DNA of 64,000 nt, from positions 242,157,447-242,221,446 of the forward strand of contig CM077158.1 in assembly GCA_039583875.1 (NCBI GenBank). Direction: 5' to 3'. The notes under the pieces are model-generated. The model worked only from the letters and a program-made list of their open reading frames with translations, was not told the origin of the DNA and did no database searches. The DNA is from Platanthera guangdongensis. Its lineage: Eukaryota > Streptophyta > Magnoliopsida > Asparagales > Orchidaceae. Shown here piece after piece: positions 1 through 10,010 of this stretch (its first letter is position 1; each line of letters begins with the position of its first letter). The position numbers and the translations under genes were made by a program.

Positions 1-355
1 GCAGGACAGCCAGGCCAGGACGACAGGGCCTGAAGGGACGGTACCGTCAGTTGCCGATGTGAGTGTTGAGCGACTCTGATGTAGCCTTTGAGCGTTTATT
101 GTTGTACTCTGATATTGTAGAAACTTGATATTAGCTTCCTTATTTGTTGTACTTTGGACTATTATGCTTGTGTGGATTTGACTTCTAGTTTATATTTTGG
201 TTAGGTTGGCATATATATTGATATTGGTTGTAGCCGGCAGAATAGGCGTCTTGTGGTACAGGTTAACCCGTGCGCTAATGCTACCGCAAGGCGGCTGTTC
301 TGGGCATAAGACCCCCTTCGTGCCGTGTTTCGGGATCCGGGAGGGGGGTCTTACA
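1..355 (+). mobile_element. Element A, 3' end of its 5' LTR (Tekay/Del-like)
   Basis: These 355 bases match 8686-9049 almost exactly, with about a dozen substitutions and one 9-bp indel, so they are the end of the 5' LTR whose full partner is 5833-9049. The copy ends in ...gtcttaca, a TG..CA-type terminus, directly before a primer-binding site. Divergence of about 3.5 percent between the copies suggests an insertion that is not recent. The rest of this LTR and the left target-site duplication lie outside the window. Confidence 0.93.
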
Positions 356-357
356 AA

Positions 358-369
358 TGGTATCAGATT
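358..369 (+). other. Primer-binding site of element A
   Basis: tggtatcagatt begins two bases after the LTR end. It matches the usual plant initiator-Met tRNA primer-binding motif tggtatcagag, with late mismatches. It fixes the + orientation of element A. Confidence 0.85.
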
Positions 370-571
370 GCCACGATCCTCAACTACAGAAGTCATTCAA
401 CAATTGTACCACCCCTGTTCGATTAGTCAGTTTGAGGACAAACTGACTTAGCGGAAGCAGTGGTGTCCCCATATGTAATTCACACTAAGTATGTCCAACT
501 TTGACCTTAAGATTTGCCAACCTGACCGTACGTTTGTATTCTACGTGTAGATTCCAGTGCACGTTGAGCCG

Positions 572-2047
572 ATGGGGGGCACTCCTGCCCCTTCCATACC
601 CACTCAGTTCCAACAATCCGAGTTGGGACAGACGCTCACCGCCATCCTGGATGCCTTTAGGGCGCAGCAGCCTCCGGTGCAACAATAGGCTCCGGGCTCT
701 AACTGGCTGAGCACCTTTCTGGCTCTCTCCCCTCCCGCCTACCTCGGGACGGAGTCGGCCGTACGCACGGAGGAATGACTTGACACGGTGCAGCAGTTAT
801 TGGCGGGGATCCGTTGCCCAGCCAACATGGCTGTAACTTTGGCGGTGTCCGTCTTAGAACTACATGCTAAGAGGTGGTGGAAGTTCCTCATGGGCTCCAC
901 CTTCCAAGGGCGAGTTTATACAGAGATAAGTTGGAGCGAGTTCTCGGGTGTCTTTTTGGAGCACTTCATTCCTTCATCTGCTCGAGATGAACTCGAGGAG
1001 AGGTTTCTACTGTTGAAGCAAGGATCAAAATCGGTTACGAAATATCAGCGAGAGTTCCATCATCTCGCGATGTTCGCGGATTCATATGAGTTGGATGATA
1101 GAGGATACGCCAAACGTTTCTACAAAGGGCTGCGAGATCCCCTAAGGCAGACCCTTTTGTTTATAGCGGACGCTAGCTTGACAGAGATTATCGACATGAC
1201 AAAGAGATTAGAGGCGGAGCACTTGGGAAGTGGTAAGAGGCCTGCGGAGGGCGTGATGGAAGCTGGCCCAAGCAACAGAAGAAGGCAGGACTTTAGAGGC
1301 GGAAGAGGACATCAAAGGGGTGGCAGACGTTTCCACCAAAATTATAGAGTGGAGCATCCGGTTCCGCAGCCGCCCGCATTGCCTCCACCGCCACAACCTC
1401 AACAACTTCAGCAACCAGAGCCTCAACAACTTCAGCAACCAGAGGGGCGTTATGGGCGGGTGTGCTTCGAATGCAACCAACCGGGCCACATCCGACGCTA
1501 CTGCCCGCAGTTGTTTGTGAACGTCCCTCCGGCTCTCCCTCCGGCAGCTCCGCGGGGTCAGGGTTACATGCGTGGTCGAGGACGAGGACCGCGAGGAGGA
1601 AACCCCGGTCCTGCCCGAGATCAAGTATACGCGCTGGACATGGCGCAAGAACGGAATCCACATGATGTAATTGCAGGTATGTTGCAGTTAGCTTTCACAT
1701 TTTCATTGTTTAACTTAAGTTGCTTAAGACATACTAGATACCTAGTGTTGAGTTTTGGTTATTGGTACTTAGGCACCGTGGTAGTCGGCGGGAAGACGAC
1801 CTATGCGCTGTTCGATACCGGTGCCTCACACTCCTTTGTGTCTGAGGACTTCATTAAAGACATGGAGGGTGTACAATATTTTACTGGCATAGCCCGACGA
1901 GTACACCTCCCGGACGGCTCTGAGATGATCGCAACCGCCAAGTGCGAATTTGAGATATTTATTGGGGGAAAAGCCTTTGATACGGCTGCCATGGTCTTGA
2001 GAATGTCGGAGTTCGACCTCATTCTGGGAATGACATGGTTGGACTGA
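572..2047 (+). pseudogene. Element A gag plus aspartic protease, broken
   Basis: The likely start is ATG at 572. The open frame from 788 begins at a GTG and is only a remnant after two in-frame stops, TAG 686-688 and TGA 776-778 (the latter where a Trp is expected). The gag core (approx. 800-1230) has the retrotransposon gag signature with RWWKFL and LEERFLLLKQG. A Pro/Gln-rich linker leads to a CCHC zinc knuckle, CFECNQPGHIRRYC (approx. 1465-1506). The protease follows with an intact active site, ALFDTGASHSF (approx. 1806-1838). A 96-bp intron-like block separates knuckle and protease. The frame ends at TGA 2045-2047 shortly after GMTWLD, where related polyproteins read through. Virus-like-particle and polyprotein-processing roles are inferred from the family. 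Confidence 0.88.
1677..1772 (+). other. Intron-like insertion in gag-protease of element A
   Basis: The block begins gtatgt after ...attgcag and ends ...ggtacttag before gcaccgtgg, giving canonical GT..AG ends, a T-rich body and a possible branch site near tgcttaag. It is 96 bp, a multiple of three, and contains no stop, so the ORF reads through it. Removing it restores the conserved VIAGT run that precedes the protease in this clade. It is a candidate spliceosomal intron; a plain in-frame insertion is the alternative. Confidence 0.6.
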
Positions 2048-3042
2048 CACTTTGCAAGGATTGATTGCGCGGAGAAACGAATCTACTTGAGACATGGAGA
2101 CACCGATGTCATCTTTCAAGGTATTAGATTCACACCTCGCATGTTATTATCTTCGATTCAGGCTGTAAAAGCCCATATGAAGGGGGAAGAAGTCTTCATG
2201 ATCTGTTTTGAGTTGAAGGAGGTAGCATTGGATATAAAAGATGTACGGGTAGTGCGGGACTTCCCCGAGGTATTTCCTGAGAAACTGCCAGGATTACCCC
2301 AGCATAAAGAGGTTGATTTTCAAATTAATCTAGTACCGGGTGCCAAGCCTGTATCCAGGGCCCTTACCGAATGGCCCCGAAAGAAATCGCGGAGTTTAGA
2401 GTTCAACTGCAAGAACTGGTGGAGTCTGTGTTTGTTCGCCCCAGTTCGTCACCCTGGGGAGTCCCTGTATTGTTCGTCAAGAAGAAGGATGGAACCTTGC
2501 GGTTATGCATAGACTATCGGGAGCTCAATCGACTGACGGTGCGGAACAATTATCCGCTACCCCAGATCGACGAGCTGTTCGATCAACTGGTAAGAGCGCA
2601 TTGGTTTTCTAAGTTGGATTTGCGCTTGGGGTATTATCAGTTGAGGATACAAGAAGGGGACATCCAGAAAACGGCATTTAGTTCAAGATATGGACTGTAC
2701 GAGTTCACTGTAATGTCATTTGGGCTCACAAATGCCCCTTCGGCTTTCATGAGCCTGATGAACGAGGTGTTTGAGCCCTATTTGGACATCTTCGTCATCG
2801 TCTTCATCGACGACATCCTAGTCTACTCAAAGACGGAGGAGGAGCATATCGAACACCTGACCTTAGCACTGAAGAAATTGAAGCAGCACGCTTTGTTCGC
2901 CAAGTTTAGCAAGTGCGAATTCTGGCTTAAGGAGGTTCCTTTCTTGGGCCATGTGATCAGCGGGGCTGGGCTAGCGGTGGATCCGGCCAAGGTGCGTGTC
3001 GTGAAGGAGTGCTCACCCTTGAAGTCAGCGGCCGATGCGTGA
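2048..3042 (+). pseudogene. Element A reverse transcriptase, broken
   Basis: Just after the protease the frame holds the spacer (DVRVVRDFPEVFPEKLPGLP, approx. 2239-2298). It then shifts near 2390 into the RT proper. RT motifs seen in order are [11 protein letters not shown] (approx. 2500-2533), [27 protein letters not shown] and the catalytic box [11 protein letters not shown] (approx. 2798-2830). The connection domain has [11 protein letters not shown]. The frame stops at TGA 3040-3042 immediately before SFLGLAGYYRKFV, consistent with a CGA-to-TGA change. The catalytic DD pair is intact but the frameshift and stops make the copy inactive. Confidence 0.9.
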
Positions 3043-3600
3043 AGCTTCCTTGGACTTGCCGGGTACTACCGCAAGTTCGTAAAAGGATTCTTAAAGATTG
3101 CCTTTCCTCTTACTTCCTTGACAAAGAAAGGTGTGCCATATGAGTGGACACCCCAGTGTGAAGCAGCGTTCCAAGAGCTGAAAGACATGCTTACATCTGC
3201 ACCCATCTTAGCACTTCCGTTTGGGAAGGAAGGATTTCAAGTCTACACCGACGCGTCGTATCAGGGGATGGGAGCGGTATTGATGCAACACGGACACGTG
3301 ATTGCTTATGCCAAAAAACAGCTGAAGAAGCATGAAATCAATTGACCGGTTCATGATTTGGAATTGGAGCAGTGGTGTTCGCCTTGAAGGTTTGGAGGCA
3401 CTATCTATACGGCGTCCACTGCGAGATCTTTTCAGACCATAAAAACCTAAAGTACGTACATACATAGAAGGAATTGAACTTGAGACAACGGCGGTGGTTA
3501 GAGTTTCTGTGCGATTATGATTTCACCTTGAACTACCATCCCGGAAAAGCGAACTCAGTCGCCGATGCATTGAGCAGAAAAGTACCGGACTCGAACCCAG
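3043..3600 (+). pseudogene. Element A RNase H domain, broken
   Basis: After SFLGLAGYYRKFV the sequence continues through LTSLTKKGVPYEW into the RNase H core with VYTDASYQGMGAVL (approx. 3241-3285). A stop at 3343-3345 and a frameshift between 3345 and 3474 break the frame. It resumes with LRQRRWLEFLCDYD and the chromovirus signature YHPGKANSVADALSRK (approx. 3535-3580). It lies in the usual pol order between RT and integrase. Confidence 0.87.
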
Positions 3601-5744
3601 AGTCTCGGTTAATGTGTATGGAGTTAGCTCGGATGCTCGAGGAGATGGAGATTACTTTGGTGTATAAGGTTCCTTCGGAAGAGTATACGGAGTACTTGAC
3701 AACCATGAGCATAGTTTGCGATATTCGAGACCGAATCCGGCCGAAGCAAGGAAGGGATGTTGCTCTGGCCCCAACAATCAAGTCAATCGAAGATGGGACT
3801 ACCGACGAGTACACACTAAAAGACGGCCTCGTTTATTTTCGCGGCCGGCTCTACATTCCTAAGGGCGGTACAATCCGGGAGGATATCTTGAGAGAGGCAT
3901 ATTGATCTCAGTATTCAGTGCACCCGGGTATTGCCAAGATGTACGCTGTCTTACGGAAGACCATGTGTTGGCCGGGAATGAAGAAGGATGTCAGATACTT
4001 TGTTACACATTGCGAGGCTTGTCAACAGGTGAAGGCGGAATGCAAGAGCCCCGGTGGTTTGTTACAGTCATTGCCCATCCCCAAGTGGAAGTTTGAGGAT
4101 ATCTCCATGGACTTCGTTCACGGGTTACCTCGCTCACGCTCAGGGAATGATTCGGTGTGGGTGATCGTTGATCGCCTGACAAAAGTAGTCAGTTTAATGA
4201 GTATGGAGTTAGCTTGGATGCTCGAGGAGATGGAGATTACTTTGGTGTATAAGGTTCCTTCGGAAGAGTATACAGAGTACCTGGCAACCATGAGCATAGT
4301 TTGCGATATTCGGGACCGAATCCGGGCGGAGCAAGGAAGGGATGCGGCTCTGGCCCCGACAATCAAGTCAATCGAAGATGGGACTACCGACGAGTACACA
4401 CTAAAAGACGGCCTCGTTTATTTTCGCGGTCGGCTCTACATTCCCAAGGGCGGTAAAATTCGGGAGGATATCTTGAGAGAGGCATATTGCTCTCAGTATT
4501 TAGTGCACCCGGGTATTGCCAAGATGTACGCTGTCTTACGGAAGACCATGTGTTAGCCGAGAATGAAGAAGGATGTCAGATACTTTGTTACACATTGCGA
4601 GGCTTGTCAACGGGTGAAGGCGGAATGCAAGAGCCCCGGTGGTTTGTTACAGTCATTGCCCATCCCCGAGTGGAAGTTTGAGGATATCTCCATGGACTTC
4701 GTTCACGGGTTACCTCACTCACGCTCAGGGAATGATTCAGTGTTGGTGATCGTTGATCTCCTGACAAAAGTAGCCAGGTTCATCCCTATGAAGAAAGAGG
4801 CTCACGTGGATGTCTTGGTACGCCTCTTTGTGGAGCAGTTTGTACGGTACCATGGCGTGCCCAAGACAATTGTTTTTGACCGGGATGGTCGTTTCACCTC
4901 TAAGGAGTGTAAGGCGGTACATGCGTATTTGAGTTCGCGCCTTACCTTTAGCACCGCGTTTCATCCTCAGACGGACGGGCAGTCTGAGAGGACCATCAGG
5001 ACATTGGAGGACCTGTTGAGGTTGTGTCTGTTGGATAGAGGAGAGCTGTGGGAAAGACTCTTACCACTGGTAGAATTCTCTTACAACAATAGCCATCAGG
5101 CGAGCATCGGCATGGCGCCCCATGAAGCCCTTTACGGAAGGTGTAGAACCCCCTTGTCTTGGGTGCAAGATGAAGACCCGAAGGCTTTGGGAATTGAGTA
5201 TATTGATGATACCGATGCAGTGGTTAGACTAATACGGGATCGCATGTTGGAGGCTAAAAGTCGGCAGGCGAAGTATTATAATGCAAAACACCGGATAGTG
5301 GAGTTTCAAGTGGGTGATAAAGTGTTTCTGAAAATCCGGCCGATGCATGGAGTGTTACGGGTGCGTGGAGTGAAAAAGCTCAGCCCAAGGTACGTTATGT
5401 CCTACACTATAATGGAAAGGATTGGTCCGTTGACCTATCGGTTGGAGTTACCGCCAGAGCTAGAGAATCTCCACGACGTGTTCCATGTGTCGTCGCTTCG
5501 AAAGACGTTGTTACGGCCCGATCAATATATCCCCACCATTGATGGTGCAGTGGCGACTGATAGGTCTGTGCGACTAGAGCCGGTGCGGATCGTAGACAAC
5601 GAGAAAAGAATTTTGCGCCGCAAAAGTGTTCTGTTGGTGAAGGTGCTGTGGTCGAATCATGGGAAGGAGGAGTATACATGAGAACCAGTGGACTTGATGA
5701 AAAAACGCTACCCGAAATTATTTCCTCAAGGTAATTTTGTTTAA
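3601..5744 (+). pseudogene. Element A integrase with chromodomain-like C-terminus, broken
   Basis: Integrase domains are present in order. The HHCC zinc-binding region (HPGIAKMY ... CEACQ) occurs twice because of a 585-bp duplication. The catalytic core has MDFVHGLP, FDRDGRFTS and FHPQTDGQSER. A C-terminal part has GDKVFLKIRP and VFHVSSLRK, followed by a chromodomain-like tail (PVRIVDNEK ... VLWSNHGKEEYT). The tail stops at TGA 5679-5681 where family members have Trp, then reads on to TAA 5742-5744. Further stops lie at about 3903 and 4555. The chromodomain, very long LTRs and pol order point to the Tekay/Del chromovirus lineage. Confidence 0.88.
3611..4780 (+). repeat. In-frame 585-bp tandem duplication in the integrase of element A
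   Basis: 3611-4195 and 4196-4780 are direct copies offset by exactly 585 bp (195 codons), starting at aatgtgtatg and aatgagtatg. Both encode the acidic linker (MELA.MLEEMEITLVYKV) and the complete HHCC zinc-binding module up to VIVD. The copies differ at scattered sites, so the event is not very recent. Confidence 0.9.
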
Positions 5745-5832
5745 AAGCATATTTTATCTTCTATTATGTTTTTTCTCCCCATAGCCTTAGTCTGATTTCG
5801 GGAACGAAATCTTTTATTTTGTTTATAGGATT
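5745..5832 (+). other. 3' untranslated tail of element A with the TTTCG..CGAAA motif
   Basis: Between the pol stop and the 3' LTR lies atttcgggaacgaaat (5795-5810), the conserved near-palindromic motif found just upstream of the 3' LTR in Tekay-like elements. A clear polypurine tract is degraded here. Confidence 0.6.
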
Positions 5833-5960
5833 TGTAACGTCCCGATTCGCACTAGGCCCCTCGTGTGCGTTTTTGAGTCAGGAGAACTGACTTGAGTTCA
5901 GGGAAGTGCTGGCAGCTGGGCTGCACTTGTAAATGGGAGGAGAAATCAGTGCAGAATAGG

Positions 5961-6388
5961 ACACGGGTAGAGACACGGGCGTGTCCCTACCTGTGTGGGA
6001 GAGGCCAGCTCTCGAGTCGACGACTCGAGTATGTCCAGAGAAGGACACGGGTAGTGACACGGGCGTGTCACTACCCGTGTGAATATGATACGGGTAGAGA
6101 CATGGACGTGTCCCTACCCGTGTGCGTCGAGTTGAGATCGACGAAGTGTATCCGAGAAGGACACGGGTAGAGACACGGGTGTGTCCCTACCCGTGTATGT
6201 CGAGTTGAGCTCGACGAGGCGTGTCCAGAGAAGGACACGGCCAGAGAACACGGCCGTGTCATGTGGACACGGGTAGGGACACGGGCGTGTCCCTACCCGT
6301 GTTTGTGTATCGAAACGTCAGGTAACCGCCTGTAACGCTTCGCCCGAGCAGGACACGGGTAAGGACACGGGCGTGTCCCTACCCGTGT
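5961..6388. repeat. Array of about seven ~36-bp palindromes in the U3 of element A
   Basis: Cassettes of the form acacgggtag-n-gacac...gtgtc-n-ctacccgtgt lie at about 5961-5996, 6045-6080, 6088-6123, 6161-6196, 6234-6260 (divergent), 6267-6302 and 6353-6388. Unrelated palindromes such as ctcgagtcgacgactcgag (6011-6029), and two based on cgtcga/tcgacg (6125-6143, 6199-6216), sit between them. One cassette pairs T-A and others G-C at the same arm position. Confidence 0.88.
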
Positions 6389-6398
6389 CACGTTTCAC

Positions 6399-6406
6399 TT
6401 ATAAGG
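6399..6406 (+). promoter_or_regulatory. TATA-like box of the element A LTR
   Basis: ttataagg lies just downstream of the palindrome array and about 25-30 bases before a leader-like aaaccctagccg, the expected spacing for a plant LTR promoter. Activity is inferred. Confidence 0.45.
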
Positions 6407-7694
6407 GATGTGAAAACCCTAGCCGTTTTCACTCCTCATTCCAACCCTTCTTCCTGGAGAAACTGCTGTAGAGAGGGAGAAACTGCTGGAGCAAGTCTAA
6501 GAGGAGAAGAACCGTCGCCGCCGAGGAGAGGAAGATGCCGTCGCGAAGAGTTACAAGATCCATGGCCGGAAATGGTGGAAACGTCGGAAATGAGTTGAGC
6601 TTCCTCCCCTCTCCCTTGGTGCTAGATCTATAGATATATCTAGGAGAGATGTCGACTCAAAAAGTCTAGACTTGTGAGAAGATGATTTCCCTAGGAAGAG
6701 ACCGTTCTAGGGCTTGTGCTCTAGGAATAGTAGTGTCTTCAACCTCTCCATTCTTCTAAGTGAAGATGTGAGATGGTTTCGTGAAGAGTAATGGCTTTAT
6801 GAGGGTGAATAAGGGAGGAGAAATTTCTGGTGTGATTTGGGGAAGATCGGCTTGAGGAGGAAGATGAACCGATGCCGTTCATTCCGCCTTAAGATGCGCG
6901 CAGAATCTGTGTTCTGCACGTAGCGATATTCCGGGCCATTTTCAGGTGTGATATGGTCAGAACTGGGCTTTTGACTAAAGACAAAAGTTGAAGTCCTTGA
7001 AAATACTTTCAACGAGTGGTTGCACGACTTCAGGCGAAGTCTGTAGCCACGGGAAAGTTTGAATGAATTTGACGGCCGACAAACCGAGCATGCAGAAATT
7101 GTGTTCTGTACGCAGCGGACTTTAAAGCCGATTTCAAGTGTGTTACTCTCAAATTTGGGTTGTGGCTTGCATATGAAAGTTGTAACCCATGGAAAGACCT
7201 TTCCATCGTGGGGTTACACGCCTTCACCGGATTCCTGTAACTTCGGGAATCTCCGGTCGAAGTTGCTGTCCTGATAATGTTCTGTAATAAGAATTCTGGG
7301 TTTGGTATAACTTTGGATTTGGACTCGGTAGAGATAATGTAGCAAATTAACTTGAGGTTTGGTGAACTTTTTATGTTAACCATCATAGTTCTATGATTGA
7401 TGAAGTTTAATAATTGGATACCATGAAATTGATTTGTGAAGCAAAGCATACTTAAACGAAATGATTTGATAGAAATTGGTAGACCAATTGAAATGTGTAT
7501 CATGTTTTTGAATGTGTTGAAATCATTTGGAAATGAAATGTAGGATGTAAATCTATGACCATGTGTATAATTGTTTAACGGAAGGAATTTAGTAGTCCAA
7601 ATCTTAGAGTGGTGTCCCCCTACGGATAGCATTGAGGAAGGATGTAAGTGCGGTGTTTGACCGCACTAGTTGGGATAGCGTTGAGAAGAGTCAA

Positions 7695-8045
7695 AGTCGG
7701 ACGGTTGGGCTTGGTTCTCGTGCTTTCTCCGAGGCTCCTTCCATGCCACAGTGTTGTGGAATTGCATGCGGTGTGAGTCGACACGTGGTGTCGTAATCCT
7801 GGGTTAAGGATAGTGTGGCAGGTCTACGGGCTCGCCAGTCGTCACACCGACAGGGGTTGACAGTTAGACGTTGGGCGGTTGGGCTTGGTCCTCGGTGTTC
7901 ATGTCCCGGGGCTTCTTCTGTGCCAAGTGAACAGTTGGGCTTGGTCCTCGTGCTGTCTTCCGAGGCTCCTTCCGGGTCACACAAGGCCAGTTCGGGGCTT
8001 GGTTCTCGGCGCACATCTACCCGAGACTCCCGCTGGGCCATAGTA
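7695..8045. repeat. Diverged direct repeats in the R/U5 part of the LTR of element A
   Basis: A motif of the form gggcttggtyctcg ... gaggctccttc recurs about four times (near 7706, 7884, 7936 and 7997) with different spacers. The block ends close to a run of 13 G (8051-8063). It has no coding support. Confidence 0.6.
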
Positions 8046-8310
8046 CGCGAGGGGGGGGGGGGGCTCCGCTGTTGTGTTCTTAGCATTGAGGCGTACAGAG
8101 GCCTAAGTGAAGTAGTGTGGATGTCCGCTTAGTAGTAGAGAAGCCCGCTCTACTGTCGCCGCCTGGCCACGACGGTTGATGCCTGAGAGGTTAGCTACCT
8201 GCTCGAAAAGTGGGAACTACTAGTCTGTGTCGACATAGCGGTTGCATGTGTGTGAGCATGGGTGAGTCATTGCATTGCATACATACCATTACATTACATT
8301 GCACAACAAG

Positions 8311-8416
8311 ATCCTCATCGTATAAGTTTGTATGGGCACTCATATACGATGAGTTACTTTATGTTAAACCGATCCTTAACTTATAAGCTTGTATGTGCAT
8401 CTTTATAAGTTAAGTT
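8311..8416. other. Two consecutive hairpins with similar loops and different stems
   Basis: Hairpin 1 pairs 8314-8324 (ctcatcgtata) with 8343-8353, a perfect 11-bp stem and 18-base loop. Hairpin 2 pairs 8375-8386 (cttaacttataa) with 8403-8414, a perfect 12-bp stem and 16-base loop. The loops share tTTGTATG-GCA-like cores (agtttgtatgggcactca and gcttgtatgtgcatct). Both units are preceded by gatc and followed by ttacttta. The stems are unrelated in sequence yet fully paired. They lie in the part of the LTR expected to be transcribed. Confidence 0.85.
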
Positions 8417-9049
8417 ACTTTACTGCTGTAAATACTTATAATTGATGGATGATTATAGCTCTTGAAGAACTGCTAGATTAATATGTTGTTAATCATATTG
8501 TACTATTACCACCTGCTTGAACCTGCTATATTATTTAACATATATTGTACCCCTGTTCCTTTATCCGCCTGGTGCCGAGGTGTCGTCGGGGGAGCGGATG
8601 TGATAGTCACTTAGTATTTTGACTAACGGTTGCTACGTCTTCCGTTTTAGGTCACCCCGCAGATAGAGGAGCCGCAGACTTTGCAGCAGGACAGCCAGGC
8701 CAGGACGACAGAGCCTGAAGGGACGGTACCGTCGCTACCGTCAGCTGCCGATGTGAGTGTTGAGCGACTCTGATGTAGCCTTTGGGCGTTTATTGTTGTA
8801 CTCTGATATTGTAGAAGCTTGATATTAGCTTCCGTATTTGTTGTACTTTGGACTATTATGCTTGTGTGGATTTTACTTCTAGTTTATATTTTGGTTGAGT
8901 TGGCATATATATTGATATTGGTTGTAGCCGACAGAATATGCGTCTTGTGGTACAGGTTAGCCCGTGCGCTAATGCTACCGCAAGGCGGCTGTTCTGGGCA
9001 TAAGACCCCCTTCGTGCCCTGTTTCGGGATCCGGGAGGGGGGTCTTACA

Positions 9050-9518
9050 GGCGGTCTGGCGAGACGGCGGTCTGGCGAGCGGTAGCCTGCTTGGTGATAC
9101 GACGGCCTGGTGGTTGGTGAAACGATCACTCGAGTACAGTGAAACGTTCACTCGAGTACAGTGAAACGTTCACTCGAGTACAGTGAAACGTTCACTCGAG
9201 TACAGTAAAACGTTCACTCGAGTACAGTGAAACGTTCACTCGAGTACAGTGAAACGTTCACCCGAGGACAGTGAAACGTTCACCCGAGTACAGTGAAACG
9301 TTCACCCGAGTACAGTGAAACGATCACTCGAGTACACTGAAACGATCACTCCTCAAAGGGGCCGGGGGGAGACAAATATTTCCTCCCCTACTAGTATATT
9401 ACGCAGGTCCCGCCAAAATTGGCCTCCAGGAGTGCAAAGCTCCCAAAAAAACTTAAAAACGTGCACCAAGTCTTGCGCCTTGCTTAGGGCCCACTCTTCG
9501 CGAATACGGGTTTGTACA
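9050..9518 (-). mobile_element. Element B, remaining part of its left (3') LTR
   Basis: This stretch is homologous to about 13728-14196, including the GC-rich start, the 22-bp repeats, and the block from ggggccggggggagac to cgaatacggg. It ends tttgtaca at 9518, the LTR boundary. Its left part is missing because element A inserted into it at 9049/9050; the remainder should lie left of the window. Confidence 0.88.
9117..9352. repeat. 22-bp minisatellite in the left LTR of element B
   Basis: About 10.7 copies of gtgaaacgttcactcgagtaca, with variants gatcac, cccgag and gaggaca. The same array occurs in the right LTR (13839-14036), so it belongs to the element. Confidence 0.9.
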
Positions 9519-9538
9519 CAATCCCCGCTTTTTTCGAG
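9519..9538 (-). other. Polypurine tract of element B
   Basis: Read on the minus strand this is a purine-rich run (cgaaaaaagcggggattg) directly abutting the LTR start tgtacaaaccc. That is where second-strand priming is expected. It confirms the minus orientation. Confidence 0.7.
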
Positions 9539-9609
9539 GTTGACACAAGCTCGGAAAGAAACGTCCAACCCAACGTATTCGCTGAGTGGGCTTCTTAGAG
9601 CCGAAAAAT

Positions 9610-10010
9610 ACTTGGCCCCTCCCAGAGGAGTAAAAAACACTTGGCCTCCCTGAGGGGTCAACCTGTCATGCCAGCTAATGGGAGCCTGAGTGACGAGACA
9701 GCCTCGGGGTAAAAAACACTTGGCCTCCCCGATGGGTCAACCTGTCATACCAGCTAATGAGAGCCTGGGTGACGAGAAGGCCTCGGGGTAAAAAACACTT
9801 GGCCTCCGCGAGGGGTCAACCTGTCATGCCAACTAATGGGAGCCTGGGTGACGAGACGGCCTCGGGGTAAAAAACACTCGGCCTCCCCGAGGGGTCAACC
9901 TGTCATGCCAGCTAATGAGAGCCTGGGTGACGAGACGGTCTCAGGGTAAAAAACACTTGGCCTCCCCAAGGGGTTAACCTGCCCTGACAGCTAATGGGAG
10001 CCTGACAGCG
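9610..10010. repeat. 79-bp tandem repeat array, about 4.5 copies
   Basis: ggtcaacctgtcatgcc recurs at 9656, 9735, 9814, 9893 and (as ggttaacc) 9972, always 79 bp apart. Each unit carries a run of six A, the motif acacttggcctcccc and gcctcgggg. It grades into the 77-bp array and shares caacctg and agctaatgrgagcctg with it. Confidence 0.92.

Larger units (their letters stand above)
5833..9049 (+). mobile_element. Element A, complete 3' LTR (3217 bp)
   Basis: It starts tgtaacgtcccg and ends ggtcttaca, giving short inverted termini tgtaa/ttaca. The last 364 bases match window positions 1-355. At 3.2 kb it is long for an LTR. U3 holds a palindrome array (5961-6388) and a TATA-like box at 6399; the following aaaccctagccg resembles a plant 5' leader. 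The rest (about 6430-9049) would be transcribed R/U5 or leader sequence. It contains a repeated GC-rich motif and two hairpins. Short ORFs inside it have no support. Confidence 0.92.

Noticed and set aside
358..369. Possible tRNA gene at tggtatcaga
   Set aside because: It is only the 3'-end complement used as a primer-binding site, with no cloverleaf around it; the same applies to the other such sites.
7030..8132. ORFs of 100-200 codons in the LTR of element A
   Set aside because: They have no domain and no counterpart frame, and the region is the leader part of an LTR.
9117..9352. Possible CRISPR array (regular 22-bp repeats)
   Set aside because: There are no unique spacers, the units are head-to-tail, and the array lies inside plant LTRs.
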